From contig NZ_FRAJ01000012.1 of NCBI RefSeq assembly GCF_900142285.1, positions 1-64,000 of the forward strand: a stretch of 64,000 nt of DNA, written 5' to 3'. Positions 29,914-41,000 of this stretch are shown here, one piece after another (positions within the stretch are counted from its first letter, which is position 1; each line of letters starts with the position of its first letter). The notes under the pieces were generated by a model that searched no databases, was not told where the DNA came from, and was given only the letters and a program-made list of their open reading frames with translations. Source of the stretch: Caminicella sporogenes DSM 14501 (GTDB taxonomy: Bacteria; Bacillota; Clostridia; Peptostreptococcales; Caminicellaceae). Made by a program: the position numbers and the translations under genes.

Positions 29914-30156
29914 TTATTCTATAGCTTTATACATTTCTTTTGCATCATCTTTAGTTGCATGTTCCTTTAAGTCTAAAACCTCTACCTTTATCACCCTCGT
30001 ACCAAACTCCAAAGTCAATATATCTCCAACTGAAACTTCAGTACCCGGCTTTGCTATTTTATCATTTATCTTTACTCTGCCTTGCTCACACGCTTCTTTC
30101 GCAATTGTTCTTCTTTTTATCAGTCTAGAATTTTTTAAAAATTTATCAACTCTCAT
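29914..30156 (-). CDS. rqcP: RqcP-type S4-domain ribosome quality control factor
   Basis: 80-residue protein that is essentially one S4 RNA-binding domain (MRVDKFLKNSRLIKRRTIAKE). Homologous to B. subtilis YabO/RqcP, which acts with RqcH in alanine tailing of stalled peptides on 50S subunits, and to Hsp15. Located upstream of yabP as in B. subtilis. RBS AAGGAG. Confidence 0.92.
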   Translation of the reverse strand: MRVDKFLKNSRLIKRRTIAKEACEQGRVKINDKIAKPGTEVSVGDILTLEFGTRVIKVEVLDLKEHATKDDAKEMYKAIE

Positions 30157-30182
30157 AAATTTTCAACTCCTTCTGCAGTCTT

Positions 30183-30833
30183 TTATACTTTTCTTTCTAA
30201 TTTCTTTAAATCACTGTTATGTCCTATGACTATTAATACATCACCTTCCTCAATAACAGTCAAAGCTGTAGGTGATATATTTATACTTGTTCCTTTTTTT
30301 ATAGCCATTATATTAATTCCGTATTTTGCCCTCATATTCAATTCTAATAAATTTTTTCCTATCCACTCTTTAATTGCTGTAATTTCTACTATACTGTATT
30401 CGGGAGATAATTCTATATAGTCCATTATATTAGAAGATACTAAACTTTGAGCAATTTTAGCTCCCATATCTCTTTCTGGAAATACTATTTTATCTACCCC
30501 TACTTTATATAATACTTTAGCATGAAGTTCATTTTGTGCTTTAGCTACTATATACCTTGCTCCTGCTTCTTTAAGCATAATAGCAACTAATATAGATGAC
30601 TGTATATCTGAACCCATTGCAATAACACATACATCAAAGTTATTTGCTCCTATCGTACTAATCAATCTTTCATCAGCCGCATTTCCCTGAATAGCATGGG
30701 TAACAGAACCTGATATTTGATTTATTGCCTCTTCACTATCATCAATAATCAATACATCATTTCCCATATTATAAAGAGTAGTTGCTATACTGCCACCAAA
30801 CCGTCCTGCTCCAATTATTAAAAATTGTTTCAT
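30183..30833 (-). CDS. ktrA: KtrA/TrkA potassium uptake regulatory subunit
   Basis: Cytosolic RCK subunit gating the K+ channel-like partner. 216 residues: Rossmann RCK_N domain with GAGRFGGSIA (residues 7-16) and acidic DDSEE at the end of beta-2, and a C-terminal TrkA_C domain (from about 135), which in relatives binds c-di-AMP. Only 13 bp downstream of the membrane subunit gene, so the two form an operon. Confidence 0.94.
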   Translation of the reverse strand: MKQFLIIGAGRFGGSIATTLYNMGNDVLIIDDSEEAINQISGSVTHAIQGNAADERLISTIGANNFDVCVIAMGSDIQSSILVAIMLKEAGARYIVAKAQNELHAKVLYKVGVDKIVFPERDMGAKIAQSLVSSNIMDYIELSPEYSIVEITAIKEWIGKNLLELNMRAKYGINIMAIKKGTSINISPTALTVIEEGDVLIVIGHNSDLKKLERKV

Positions 30834-30846
30834 AATATGTCCTCCT

Positions 30847-32202
30847 TTAACCTACAATAACCTTTTCTTCTGGATATCTCAATATTCCCTTATTTTCTTT
30901 TTTCCTTTGAGCCAAAGCTAATAAAACCGTAAGTGGTCCTACTCTTCCAAAAAACATCGTTATAGCAATAATTATCTTTCCAAGCTTACTAAGAGTTGAT
31001 GTAACACCTAACGATAAACCAACTGTACCAAAAGCTGATACTGCTTCAAAAAATATTCCTATAAACGAACAGTCTTTTTCAGTTATTGATAATATCATTG
31101 TAACTAATATAACTAATCCCAATGCCAGTCCAATGATAGCTAAAGACCTATTTATAATATCTCTAGGTATTCTTCTTCCAAACGTTTCTGTATCATCTTT
31201 ACCCTTTATCACTGATACAATCGTAGCTATTACTACCCCTGTTGTTGTAATCTTTACACCACCAGCAGTTCCTGCAGATGAACCTCCTATAAACATTAAT
31301 ACTATTGTAAAAAATATCGATGCCATAGTCAGCTTATCAGTAGGAAGTGTATTAAAACCTGCCGTTCTCGGAGTTACAGAATGAAATAATGCTGAAAGAA
31401 ATTTACCTTTTAAAGACAACTGTCCCATTGTATCTGGATTATAAAATTCTAAAATCAATATTACAAAAAAACCTACTGAAATTAAAATAAGAGTCATAGT
31501 AATTGCTAATTTTGAATGTAAAGAAAGCTTATTAAAATTCTTTTTCTGCATGACATCTAAAATAACTACAAACCCTATTCCACCTAAAATTATTAAAGAC
31601 ATTATTACCATATTAATTAGTACATCATCAACAAAAGGAGTTAAACTTCTAAAATTGCCTATTAAATCAAATCCAGCGTTGCAAAATGCAGATATTGAAT
31701 GAAAAATACTATACCAAATTCCCCTACTTAAACCATAAATAGGTATAAATTTTATTGAAAGAAGTATAGCACCAATTCCCTCTATAGTAAAAGTCATAAT
31801 TAAAATATATTTAGCAAGTCTTACAACTCCTGAAAAACTAAACTGATTTAAAGCTTCCTGCATAACTAATCTCTCTCTAAGAGTTATTTTTTTACCTAAT
31901 AAAAGAGCAAATAACGTCCCCATTGTCATAAAACCTAAACCACCTATTTGAATAAGAAGTATTATAACTACTTGTCCAAATGTTGTCCAATATGTCAATG
32001 TATCTACTACAACTAAACCTGTAACACATACAGCTGAAGTCGCAGTAAATAAAGCATTGATAAATCCTATACTCTGTCCATTTTGAGAAGCTATAGGCAA
32101 GTTAAGAAGCAGTGCTCCTATCAATATAAGAATTGCAAATCCCAAAACCAATATCTGTGTAGGATGAAGTGCAAATATATCTATATTCCCATTTCTTTTC
32201 AT
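30847..32202 (-). CDS. ktrB: KtrB/TrkH potassium transporter membrane subunit
   Basis: 451-residue K+ transporter of the Trk/Ktr/HKT superfamily with repeated membrane-pore-membrane units. Selectivity-filter glycines appear in TSAVCVTGL, FCNAGFDL, TPRTAGFN and SAFGTVGLSL. It is the first gene of the ktrB-ktrA pair, inserted between HU and rqcP relative to B. subtilis. RBS CAGGAGG. A short promoter-leader-terminator arrangement precedes it (32279-32377). Confidence 0.94.
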   Translation of the reverse strand: MKRNGNIDIFALHPTQILVLGFAILILIGALLLNLPIASQNGQSIGFINALFTATSAVCVTGLVVVDTLTYWTTFGQVVIILLIQIGGLGFMTMGTLFALLLGKKITLRERLVMQEALNQFSFSGVVRLAKYILIMTFTIEGIGAILLSIKFIPIYGLSRGIWYSIFHSISAFCNAGFDLIGNFRSLTPFVDDVLINMVIMSLIILGGIGFVVILDVMQKKNFNKLSLHSKLAITMTLILISVGFFVILILEFYNPDTMGQLSLKGKFLSALFHSVTPRTAGFNTLPTDKLTMASIFFTIVLMFIGGSSAGTAGGVKITTTGVVIATIVSVIKGKDDTETFGRRIPRDIINRSLAIIGLALGLVILVTMILSITEKDCSFIGIFFEAVSAFGTVGLSLGVTSTLSKLGKIIIAITMFFGRVGPLTVLLALAQRKKENKGILRYPEEKVIVG

Positions 32203-32278
32203 ATTTAATGCCTCCTGACTATAACAATTTGTCCTATATTCTATCTCATATTAAAATCTTAGACACAATAAAAACAAA

Positions 32279-32299
32279 AACCATGAAGAATCCATGGTT
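32279..32299 (-). terminator. Terminator in the ktrB leader
   Basis: 7-bp stem AACCATG/CATGGTT, 7-nt loop, then TTTGTTTTTATT on the minus strand. It lies about 77 nt upstream of the ktrB start codon and downstream of a promoter, so it may act as an attenuator. Confidence 0.75.
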
Positions 32300-32348
32300 A
32301 TATTTATACACTCTTTTATGTATTTAAATACCACTTCTTCCTCTTTCA

Positions 32349-32377
32349 ACTATAAATCTAAAATACTTATTAGTCAA
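32349..32377 (-). promoter_or_regulatory. ktrBA promoter
   Basis: Minus strand TTGACT (32372-32377), 17 bp, TATAGT (32349-32354). The predicted transcript reaches the terminator after only about 60 nt. Confidence 0.7.
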
Positions 32378-32392
32378 TAATTTATTAAATGA

Positions 32393-32426
32393 AAATAACC
32401 CCCTTAAAACTTTGAGGAGGTTATTT
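32393..32426 (-). terminator. HU terminator
   Basis: 12-bp stem with G-U pairs (minus: AAATAACCTCCT with AGGGGGTTATTT), 10-nt loop, T-rich tail. Confidence 0.7.
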
Positions 32427-32505
32427 CCAATTTTGATATGTACTTGATATATATTTACTTTAAAGTATTTTCACAAAATATACTAATAATATCTAGTTTA
32501 AATTC

Positions 32506-32784
32506 CTATGCATTTACTTTCTCTTTTAATGCTTTTCCAGCTTTGAATACTGGAGCTTTTGAAGCAGGAATTTCTATTATTTGTTCTGGATTTCTTGGAT
32601 TTCTACCTTGTCTAGCTTTTCTCTCTCTCACATCAAATGTTCCAAAACCAACTAATTGTACCTTTTCTCCTTTTACCAAAGCTTCTTCTACACTCTTCAT
32701 AAATGCATTTAATGCAGATTCAGCATCTTTTTTTGTAAGTCCTGACTTTTCAGCCATGCTTGCTACTAATTCAGCTTTGTTCAC
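32506..32784 (-). CDS. hup: Histone-like DNA-binding protein HU
   Basis: Nucleoid-associated dimeric DNA-bending protein. 92 residues with the HU signature: NKAELVASMAEKSGLTKKDA at the N-terminus, GFGTFDVRERKARQGRNP in the beta-arm. GTG start with AAGGAGG. Flanked by its own terminator, downstream of mazG. Confidence 0.97.
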   Translation of the reverse strand: MNKAELVASMAEKSGLTKKDAESALNAFMKSVEEALVKGEKVQLVGFGTFDVRERKARQGRNPRNPEQIIEIPASKAPVFKAGKALKEKVNA

Positions 32785-32844
32785 AATAATACCTCCTTAT
32801 TATTTAAAAATAAAGTTCGTAATAGCTTATTCTATCTTTTATTC

Positions 32845-32872
32845 AAAAATCCTTCTTTTTTTAAGGATTTTT
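32845..32872 (-). terminator. mazG terminator
   Basis: 10-bp stem AAAAATCCTT/AAGGATTTTT with an 8-nt loop just after the mazG stop. Confidence 0.75.
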
Positions 32873-32880
32873 TTATGAAA

Positions 32881-34356
32881 TTACTGCCTTTTTTCTAATC
32901 TTTTAGCTTCATTCCACAGCTTGTCCATTTCCTCTAAAGTCATTTCCTTTAAATCTAATCCACTTTTCCTTGCCTTTTCTTCCATATAATTAAATCGTCT
33001 TATAAATTTATTAATTGTATTATTCAAAGCAAGTTCTGGCCTTATCTTTAAAAACCTCGCTACATTAACTACTGCAAATATTAAATCTCCTATTTCTTCT
33101 TCTGTAGCTACTACATTACCACTTTTATAAACTTTATGAAGTTCTTCTAACTCCTCTTTTACTTTTAACATTGCACCATCAATATTATCCCAATCAAATC
33201 CAACTTTTGCAGCCTTTTCTTGTACCTTGTAACTTTTCATAAGAGCAGGTAGTTGTTTAGGAATTCTCATTAATGATTCAGTATAACTTTTTTCTTTCTT
33301 TTCTTCTCGTTTTATATCTTCCCAATTCTTTAAAACTTTCTCAGCTGTATCAACTTTCAAATCTCCAAATACATGAGGATGTCTATTAATTAATTTTCTA
33401 CATATACTTTCTATCACATCATTTATATCAAAATATCCATTTTCACTAGCTATTTGACTATGGAATACTATTTGAAGCAAAAGATCGCCTAATTCTTCTT
33501 CTAAAAGTTCCATATTTTTTGCATCTAAAGCCTCTAAAACTTCATAAGCTTCTTCTATAAGATATGGTCTCAAAGTTTCATGTGTCTGTTTTCTATCCCA
33601 AGGACAACCATCTTTACTTCTCAATCTATCCATAATACTTACTAAATTATCCATTCCATATTTCTCTTTTATATTATTACTAGTTTTAGGAATAAATATA
33701 CTAGTTAAATGGTCTAGCCATTCTATCCTATCTAATTCATATAAAGGAATATGGACTATTTTCTGCTTACCCTTTATACCTGCTCCTCTAATTACTGTAA
33801 TTATATATTCATCATCATAATATTCCATAAGTTTAAGCTTTAATTCAGAAGCAACAAATCTATTATATACTTGAGTTATAATAATATCAACATCTATATC
33901 AGGTTTTTGAAAATTTATTTGAAAACTATCTATTATTTTTAAACCATTTACAGGGTCACATTTAAGTTCATTTAAAATGGCTTCTATAAAACTTACTCCC
34001 GGAATAAACTCCAATTGAATATCATTATTTTCTTTAGCTATCTCAATCAGCTTTTGCACAGTATTTTCAGCAACAAATGGACTTCCCGGTACTGCGTACA
34101 CAACAGACCCTTTTTTACTAATCATTATGAGTTTATCTACTATTTCATCATATACATCTTCAAACTTTTCATTTTTATCATAAACATAATCAAAACTAAT
34201 TATTTCTATACCCAAATCCTTTATAAAATCGACTACTGGATGTCTTTCTGTTCTCAAATACAAAGGTTTTGCCTTTTTTATGATTTCTAAAGCTTCTACT
34301 GTCAAATACTGTTTGCCACCCGGTCCTAAACCAACCACTGTTATTTTTCCTCTCAA
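32881..34356 (-). CDS. mazG: MazG/YabN: tetrapyrrole methylase-like domain fused to NTP pyrophosphohydrolase
   Basis: Two-domain protein of about 491 residues. The N-terminal domain (about 1-220) has the SAM-dependent tetrapyrrole methylase fold (VVGLGPGG, YAVPGSPFVAENT); the C-terminal part has duplicated MazG domains with LRSKDGCPWDRKQTHETLRPYLIEEAYE split across the EExxE metal site. It probably hydrolyses aberrant nucleoside triphosphates. A TTG at 34356 with GGGGAG 7 nt upstream is the best start; the ATG at 34380 has a ribosome site too close to it. Follows the flippase gene with almost no gap. Confidence 0.92.
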   Translation of the reverse strand: MRGKITVVGLGPGGKQYLTVEALEIIKKAKPLYLRTERHPVVDFIKDLGIEIISFDYVYDKNEKFEDVYDEIVDKLIMISKKGSVVYAVPGSPFVAENTVQKLIEIAKENNDIQLEFIPGVSFIEAILNELKCDPVNGLKIIDSFQINFQKPDIDVDIIITQVYNRFVASELKLKLMEYYDDEYIITVIRGAGIKGKQKIVHIPLYELDRIEWLDHLTSIFIPKTSNNIKEKYGMDNLVSIMDRLRSKDGCPWDRKQTHETLRPYLIEEAYEVLEALDAKNMELLEEELGDLLLQIVFHSQIASENGYFDINDVIESICRKLINRHPHVFGDLKVDTAEKVLKNWEDIKREEKKEKSYTESLMRIPKQLPALMKSYKVQEKAAKVGFDWDNIDGAMLKVKEELEELHKVYKSGNVVATEEEIGDLIFAVVNVARFLKIRPELALNNTINKFIRRFNYMEEKARKSGLDLKEMTLEEMDKLWNEAKRLEKRQ

Positions 34357-34386
34357 TTTATCACTCCCCTTAATCGTCATTCCTTA

Positions 34387-35985
34387 TTAAACTCGATTAA
34401 ATATTTTAAATATCTTTTGTAATTTGCTTCCACCAGGTAGTATTTGTAAATCTTCTTCTGTAATAGTCTTTGTTATTAAAAGCATTAATCCATATACTAC
34501 TACGCCCAACACTACAGCAATAAGTGTAGCTATATTATTTCCTAAAATACTACTTAATATTGAGTATGAAAACTTTACTACAACAGCCATTAAAACGACT
34601 GAAATAATAGGCTTTAAAATTACATTGATAAAATTAAATTTTATTCCCATTTTTATAATATATGCGAAATTCAATATAGCTGCAACTGCATAACCTATAA
34701 CTGTAGCTATTGCTGCTCCCCTTATATTCAAAAAAGATATTCCGAGTAATATATAACTAAGTATTAACTTCACAACAGCACCTGTAAATAAATTCTTAAC
34801 AGGCACAAATGGTTTTCCAAACCCCTGTAAAATTCCTGTTAATATTTGAAAAAGTGATAAAAAAATTATTCCATATCCCAATATAGCCAAAATGGCACTT
34901 GCATTTATTGCACTATCTATTTGTCGCGGATAAAGAAGCATCATTATAGGTTTTGATAGTATAACTAATCCTACTGCAGAAGGAAGTCCTATTAAAAGCG
35001 ATATTCTCATTCCTGCTTCTATAGTACTAAATAAAGATTTTGTATCTTTTCTTGCTATCAAATGTGAAACTGCCGGCACTAAACTTATTTGAAGTGCAGC
35101 AGTTAATACCTGCGGAAGATTTATTAAAGGATTTGCCATACCAGTCAATTGTCCATAAAGTCCATTAGCCTGTGAAGCATTATAACCTATATCTTGTAGC
35201 CTTCTCATAACAATTGCAGCATCAATAGACTGCATTACAGGCATCACTGCAGCACCTATAGTAATAGGTATAGCAATAGTTAAAAGATTTCTTATTATTT
35301 CACTTGTAGTTTCCCTTTTCTCTAAAGCTGTATATTTTATTTTTTCACTTTTTTTATATTTAAAATATATGTATGTCATCATAATTGCTCCAAAAAAAGA
35401 ACCAGCTGTAGCTCCAAATGTAGCTCCTGCCGCAGCTATTTCAAGCTTTTTATTTAATAAAATAAAAGCTAAACCTAATCCTAAAACAACTCTTCCCATT
35501 TGCTCTATAATCTGTGATATAGCTGTTGGCTTCATATTTTGCAGTCCTTGAAAATATCCCCTAAAAGCAGACATTATCGGAACAAAGAAAAGAGCCGGTG
35601 CAATTGCAAGTGTAGAATAATACGCCTTCGGATTCTTTATAATAACTTTTGAATAAAATCCAGCTCCAAAAAATAATATAGAAGATGTAATAATTCCAAT
35701 AATAAATAATACTGAAAATGCAACTTTAAAAATTCTATGAGCAGCATAATTATCACCCATAGCTACTTTTTCAGATACAAGCTTTGCTATCGCTGTAGGA
35801 AATCCAGCAGTAGATATGACTACTAATAATAAATAAATAGGATATGCACTTTGATAATAACCCATTCCATCATCACCAATAATATTTGCAAGGGGTATTC
35901 TAAAAAAAGCTCCTAATATCTTTACTATTATTCCTGCAACGCCTAGTATGAAAGCTCCCTTTAGAAAAGAATTGCCTCTAATCAT
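34387..35985 (-). CDS. yabM: MOP-superfamily flippase (YabM/SpoVB/MurJ-like)
   Basis: 532-residue membrane protein with about 14 hydrophobic segments, related to SpoVB and lipid II flippases. N-terminal GAFILGVAGIIVKILGAFFR-type helix and NIIGDDGMGYYQSAYPIY loop are typical of the family. Located downstream of spoVT like B. subtilis yabM. It probably flips a lipid-linked glycan during spore or wall synthesis; substrate unknown. GGAGG ribosome binding site. Confidence 0.88.
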   Translation of the reverse strand: MIRGNSFLKGAFILGVAGIIVKILGAFFRIPLANIIGDDGMGYYQSAYPIYLLLVVISTAGFPTAIAKLVSEKVAMGDNYAAHRIFKVAFSVLFIIGIITSSILFFGAGFYSKVIIKNPKAYYSTLAIAPALFFVPIMSAFRGYFQGLQNMKPTAISQIIEQMGRVVLGLGLAFILLNKKLEIAAAGATFGATAGSFFGAIMMTYIYFKYKKSEKIKYTALEKRETTSEIIRNLLTIAIPITIGAAVMPVMQSIDAAIVMRRLQDIGYNASQANGLYGQLTGMANPLINLPQVLTAALQISLVPAVSHLIARKDTKSLFSTIEAGMRISLLIGLPSAVGLVILSKPIMMLLYPRQIDSAINASAILAILGYGIIFLSLFQILTGILQGFGKPFVPVKNLFTGAVVKLILSYILLGISFLNIRGAAIATVIGYAVAAILNFAYIIKMGIKFNFINVILKPIISVVLMAVVVKFSYSILSSILGNNIATLIAVVLGVVVYGLMLLITKTITEEDLQILPGGSKLQKIFKIFNRV

Positions 35986-36224
35986 AATTATCCTCCTAGC
36001 AACTTTTTAATAGTTTATATACTTAAAAATTAACTCTCTATAATACTGTACTTATTCTACAAGTTTTAAATTTCACTTATGCAGTCAAATCTAACTATTA
36101 ATTTTCAAGTATTAACTATTATATAGTAATTACCTAAAAATAATATAATTGTAAAACATAATAATTATACCAAAATATAAAATATAAATCACAAATTATA
36201 GTTAAAAAATTCGTTTAAAAGAAA

Positions 36225-36254
36225 AAAAGTAGCAACCATATTGTTACTACTTTT
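36225..36254 (-). terminator. spoVT terminator
   Basis: 12-bp stem AAAAGTAGTAAC/GTTGCTACTTTT (one G-U) with 6-nt loop and TTTTC tail on the minus strand. The remaining sequence 35986-36224 is AT-rich with no clear promoter. Confidence 0.85.
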
Positions 36255-36279
36255 CTAAACTTATTGATATATATTAAAT

Positions 36280-36831
36280 TTATTGTTCCATCTGCTTGCC
36301 TAAAAATCCAGCTGCAGTTTCAGCAAGTTTCTGCTCCATTTCTCCCATTATTTTGTCAGTATCTTTAGAAAGAAGAACTACTGCACCAATTGGGTCTCCA
36401 TGACTAGTTATTGGAGCTATAACTTGAGATGAATATTTCCTGCCATCTTTTTCTTCATTTATTATAGGAATAAGCTTCTCAGCTTCATTTATAACTTTTA
36501 TTTCACGTTGTTCCATAAATTTTTCTAACTGTTCACTAACCCTTTTATTTATGTAATCTTTTTTTGAACCGCCTGCTACAGCTATTATATTATCTCTATC
36601 AGTTACTATAGCTATAACGTTTATTGCTTCATTTAAAGATTCAACATATTCAGTTGCAAATTCATTTAATTCACTTATAGGAGAATATTTTTTTAATATA
36701 ACTTCTCCTTCTCTATCCGTAAAAATTTCTAATGGATCTCCTTCTCTAATTCTCAACGTTCTTCTAATTTCTTTAGGAATAACAACTCTACCTAAGTCGT
36801 CTATTCTTCTCACTATACCAGTAGCCTTCAA
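36280..36831 (-). CDS. spoVT: Stage V sporulation transcription regulator SpoVT
   Basis: Forespore regulator of sigma-G genes. 183 residues: N-terminal AbrB/SpoVT swapped-hairpin DNA-binding domain (MKATGIVRRIDDLGRVVIPK, residues 1-50) and a C-terminal GAF-like domain (about 60-180). TTG start preceded by AGGAGGG. Position between mfd/prsA and the flippase gene is as in B. subtilis. Confidence 0.96.
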   Translation of the reverse strand: MKATGIVRRIDDLGRVVIPKEIRRTLRIREGDPLEIFTDREGEVILKKYSPISELNEFATEYVESLNEAINVIAIVTDRDNIIAVAGGSKKDYINKRVSEQLEKFMEQREIKVINEAEKLIPIINEEKDGRKYSSQVIAPITSHGDPIGAVVLLSKDTDKIMGEMEQKLAETAAGFLGKQMEQ

Positions 36832-36968
36832 TTGTTTTCCCTCCTAAATAAATACTTTAATAATGAAATAATTACTGCTTGTAAGATTATTATTTGTATA
36901 TACTTTTTTTTTATACATTTATGGCATATTTCTTTTTTTATGTTAAAAGTGATATATACTTCATCAAA

Positions 36969-37002
36969 AAAAAGTTTATGGTAAAATCACCATAAACTTT
37001 TT
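36969..37002 (-). terminator. prsA terminator
   Basis: At least 12-bp stem AAAGTTTATGGT/ACCATAAACTTT around a 6-nt loop with a long T-run on the minus strand. Confidence 0.88.
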
Positions 37003-37014
37003 TACTTTGTTTTT

Positions 37015-37998
37015 CTACTTTATATTTTTTTCAAATTTTTCTATCTTCGCATTTTCTTTTAATTCTTTTATTTTTTCATTATATTTACTCTCTTTTATAT
37101 AATCTATTGCTATTTTCTTTTCTTTCTCAATTTGCTCCTTTTCTAATCCATCTTTTATTAAGTCTTCAATAGTCTTAATTTCTTCTGTTTTTATAATATG
37201 ATACCCAAATCTAGTTTTTACCAAATCACTAACTTCTCCTTTTTTAAGAGAAAATGCTGCTTCCTCAAACTCAGGAACCATTACCCCCCTTGAAAAATAG
37301 CCTAAATCTCCGCCTTTTTCCTTAGAACCGGGGTCTTCTGAATATTCTTTAGCAAGCTGTGCAAAATCTTCACCTGCTTTTATTCTTTTCAGTAAATCTT
37401 TAGCAAGTTTTTCATCTTTAACTAAAATATGTCTAGCTCTCACTTTTATAGGATAATTTTTTATTAACTCCTGTAATTTTTTCTCATCATTTAACCCAGC
37501 CTGTTCAAATATCTTATTTCTAAATTCTTTCAAGTAAAGTTCCATTTTTATTTGTTTTTTTATAAAATTTTCATCAATATTTTTTTCTTCATAAAATTTC
37601 TTTAATTCTTTATTACTCTCCAATTGTTTGCTAAAATCTTTATATTTTTCTTCAACTTTTTCACTATCTATTTTTATTCCCATTTTCTTTGCCTCTTGAA
37701 GAATTAATTCTTCAGTAATAAGTTTATCAAGTATCTGCTGCTTAACAATTGTAAGTAAAGTTTTTCCATCTATTTCTTGACTCCATATATCTTCTCCATA
37801 CCATTTACTATAACTTTTTTCAACAATACTAAAATTCTTTTCAAAATCTTCTTTAGTTATTTTTACACCATTAACTTTGGCAACTACATTTTTATCTAAA
37901 CTTGATTTTAAACTTTCTTTATTACATCCTGTAAAAATAGTTGCCAATAAAATTAGTACTACTGTAATAGCCAATACTTTCCTTTTTATTTGAACCAA
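37015..37998 (-). CDS. prsA: PrsA-type peptidyl-prolyl isomerase lipoprotein
   Basis: Extracytoplasmic foldase. 327 residues: signal peptide with lipobox TIFTGC (Cys25), SurA-like N-terminal helices, and a parvulin domain (about 185-275; [17 protein letters not shown] and [17 protein letters not shown]). TTG start with GGAGTGG upstream. Placed between mfd and spoVT, where clostridia often carry it. Confidence 0.94.
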   Translation of the reverse strand: MVQIKRKVLAITVVLILLATIFTGCNKESLKSSLDKNVVAKVNGVKITKEDFEKNFSIVEKSYSKWYGEDIWSQEIDGKTLLTIVKQQILDKLITEELILQEAKKMGIKIDSEKVEEKYKDFSKQLESNKELKKFYEEKNIDENFIKKQIKMELYLKEFRNKIFEQAGLNDEKKLQELIKNYPIKVRARHILVKDEKLAKDLLKRIKAGEDFAQLAKEYSEDPGSKEKGGDLGYFSRGVMVPEFEEAAFSLKKGEVSDLVKTRFGYHIIKTEEIKTIEDLIKDGLEKEQIEKEKKIAIDYIKESKYNEKIKELKENAKIEKFEKNIK

Positions 37999-38048
37999 TA
38001 AAATCCACTCCTCATCTTCTGTTATTTACTATCTTATTATATCTCATA

Positions 38049-41000
38049 TTAATTTTTATGAAAACCTCTAATTTTTTCTAATACTTCTTTAATTTCTTGC
38101 AATTTTCTATATTGAAGCCCTTTATTTTGATGTCTATAAATAAAGAAAGGTTTACTACTGCAATTAAAAATAATTTTTCTTCCAAATTCCTCTGTAGCTT
38201 TAGCTATGACAAACGGGTCTATTTTAAATCTAGTGTCAAATTCAAACTTTATTCCTTCTTTCGTTTCTGAAATAGAATTTATTTTCAATTTTTGAGCTAA
38301 AACTTTTATATATGCTATAGATATGAGATTGTAAACTGATTCCGGTAATGTTCCAAATCTATCTTCTACTTCCTCTTCAACATCATATGCATCTTCTTTA
38401 CTTCTAATAGATGCTATCTTTTTATATATTTCCAATTTCTGTTTCTCATTGTTTATATATTCATCAGAAATATATGCATTTACAGTTATATCAATGTTTG
38501 TCTCTATAACTTCTTCTACTTCTTCTCCTTTTAAAGTTTTTATAGTATCTTCAAGGAGTTTACAGTAAAGGTCATACCCTATAGAAGCCATATGTCCATG
38601 CTGCTGAGAACCTAATAAGTTACCTGCTCCTCTGATTTCCAAATCCTTCATAGCTATTTTAAATCCTGAACCTAGTTCAGTAAATTCTTTTATAGCTTTG
38701 AGTCTCTTTTCAGCAGTTTCAGATAATATTTTATCTTTTTGATAAGTTAAATAACAATAAGCTATCCTATTACTTCTTCCTACTCTTCCTCTAAGCTGAT
38801 AAAGCTGAGATAAACCCATTTTATCGGCATCATATATAATCATTGTATTTACATTTCCTATATCAAGTCCTGTTTCAATTATCGTTGTGCATACTAAAAC
38901 ATCAAATTCTTTATTTAAAAAATCCAGCATAATATTTTCAAGTTTTCTCTCACTCATTTGTCCATGAGCATATTCTACCTTTGCCTCTGGAACTAATTCT
39001 TTTATCCGAAAAGCCATTTTATCAATATCTCTAACTCTATTATAGACAAAATACACTTGCCCACCACGCTCTAATTCTCTTAAAATAGCTTCTCTAACCA
39101 TTCCCTCATTATACTGAGTTACATACGTTTCTACAGGGTATCTATCTTCTGGTGGGTCTTCAATAACACTCATATCTCTAATACCTATCAAAGACATATG
39201 CAAAGTCCTAGGTATAGGAGTAGCAGTTAAAGTAAGAACATCTACATTTTTACGTAAGTGTTTTAAAGCTTCTTTATGTTTTACACCAAATCTCTGTTCT
39301 TCATCTACTATAAGAAGCCCTAAGTCTTTAAACTTTACATCTTTTGACAAAAGCCTATGCGTTCCTACTATAATATCAATCATTCCTAAACCCAAATCTT
39401 CAATTATCCTATTTTGCTGTGCTTTACTTCTAAAACGGCTCAACATTTCTACTTTGATAGGAAAACTAGATAATCTTTGAGAAAGAGTATTAAAATGTTG
39501 CTGTGCTAATATAGTAGTCGGTACTAAAAATGCAACTTGCTTTCCATCCATAACAGCTTTAAAAGCAGCACGAATTGCAACTTCAGTTTTCCCATATCCA
39601 ACATCTCCACAAAGCAGCCTATCCATAGGAATACTTTTTTCCATATCCCTTTTTATCTCTTCAATACATTTTAATTGATCGGGAGTTTCTTCATATGGAA
39701 ATAAGTTTTCAAATTCTCTTTGCCATTCAGTATCTGGTGAAAAAGCATGACCTTTTGTAGATTGTCTAACAGCATAAAGTTTTAATAAATCTTTAGCCAT
39801 ATCTTCTATAGCACTCTTAACCTTTGCCTTTGTTTTTTTCCATTCATTTCCACCAAGCTTATTTATTTTAGGAACTCTATCTTCCCCACCTATATATTTT
39901 TGTACTAAATCCATTTGATCTATGGGAACGTATAAATAATCTCCACCAGAATATTGTATTTTTAAATAGTCTTTCTTTACTCCTTCAACTTTTAACTGTT
40001 CTATTCCTATATATTTCCCTATACCATGATTTTCATGAACAACATAATCTCCAACAGATAAATCTCTAAATGACTTTATCTTTCTACCTTCTTTATATTT
40101 TTTCTTTTTCCTCTTAATTCTTTTAGAAACTCCATATATTTCATTTTCCGTTACTACTGCAAATTTAAAAGTATTATATATAAATCCACTAGAAAGATTT
40201 CCATTCATTATAAATGTTTGTCCAGATAAAATAGTCTTATCTAAATTATTTATACATGCACATTCTATTCCATCATTTCTAAATTCTCTTTCTAGATTTT
40301 TTCCCTTTTCTTGTGTCCCGGATAATATAACTACTTTATAACCTCTATATTTCCATCCCTTTAAATCTTCTATAAGTAAATTTAATTTCCCATGATAAGA
40401 ACTCATATCCTGCATAGGAAACGAAATTATTTGCTTAGGCATAAAATCATTTATTCTCTTTGGCAAGCTATTTATCACTATGAATATATTTTTTTCATTA
40501 TCTTTTATAAGTTTATCATAATCTTCAATGACATCTATTTGTCCGGGTAAAACTTCACCTTTTTCAAAAAACATTTCAAATCTCTTTCTAAAATCTTTTT
40601 GAAAGTTTTCAGCTCTTTCCTTAACCCTTGACGATTCATGAATTAAAACAAGAGCTTTATCATCAATATAATCAATTAAAGTTTCTGTCTTTTCCATAAA
40701 ATAATTTATAAAACTATCTATACCTTCAAAGTAAATATTATTTTCCAATTTGGAAATAATTTCATTTATTCTTTCTTCTAACTTTTTTTTAGAATCTCCT
40801 TTGAGTTTCTTAATAAATTCTTTAAAATCATTTTTTATATTTTTTATGCCACAATTAATCCTATTATCATCTATTAATATTTCTTTAGCTGGTTTCAGCT
40901 CAATTTTTTGCACTTTTTCTTGAGATATTTGACTTTCTACATCAAATATTCTTATTGAATCTATTTCATTATCAAAGAGTTCTATTCTATAAGGATTGTC

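Noticed and set aside
32203-32400. ydaO-type c-di-AMP riboswitch at ktrB
   Set aside because: The leader is far too short and shows none of the conserved ydaO core sequences.
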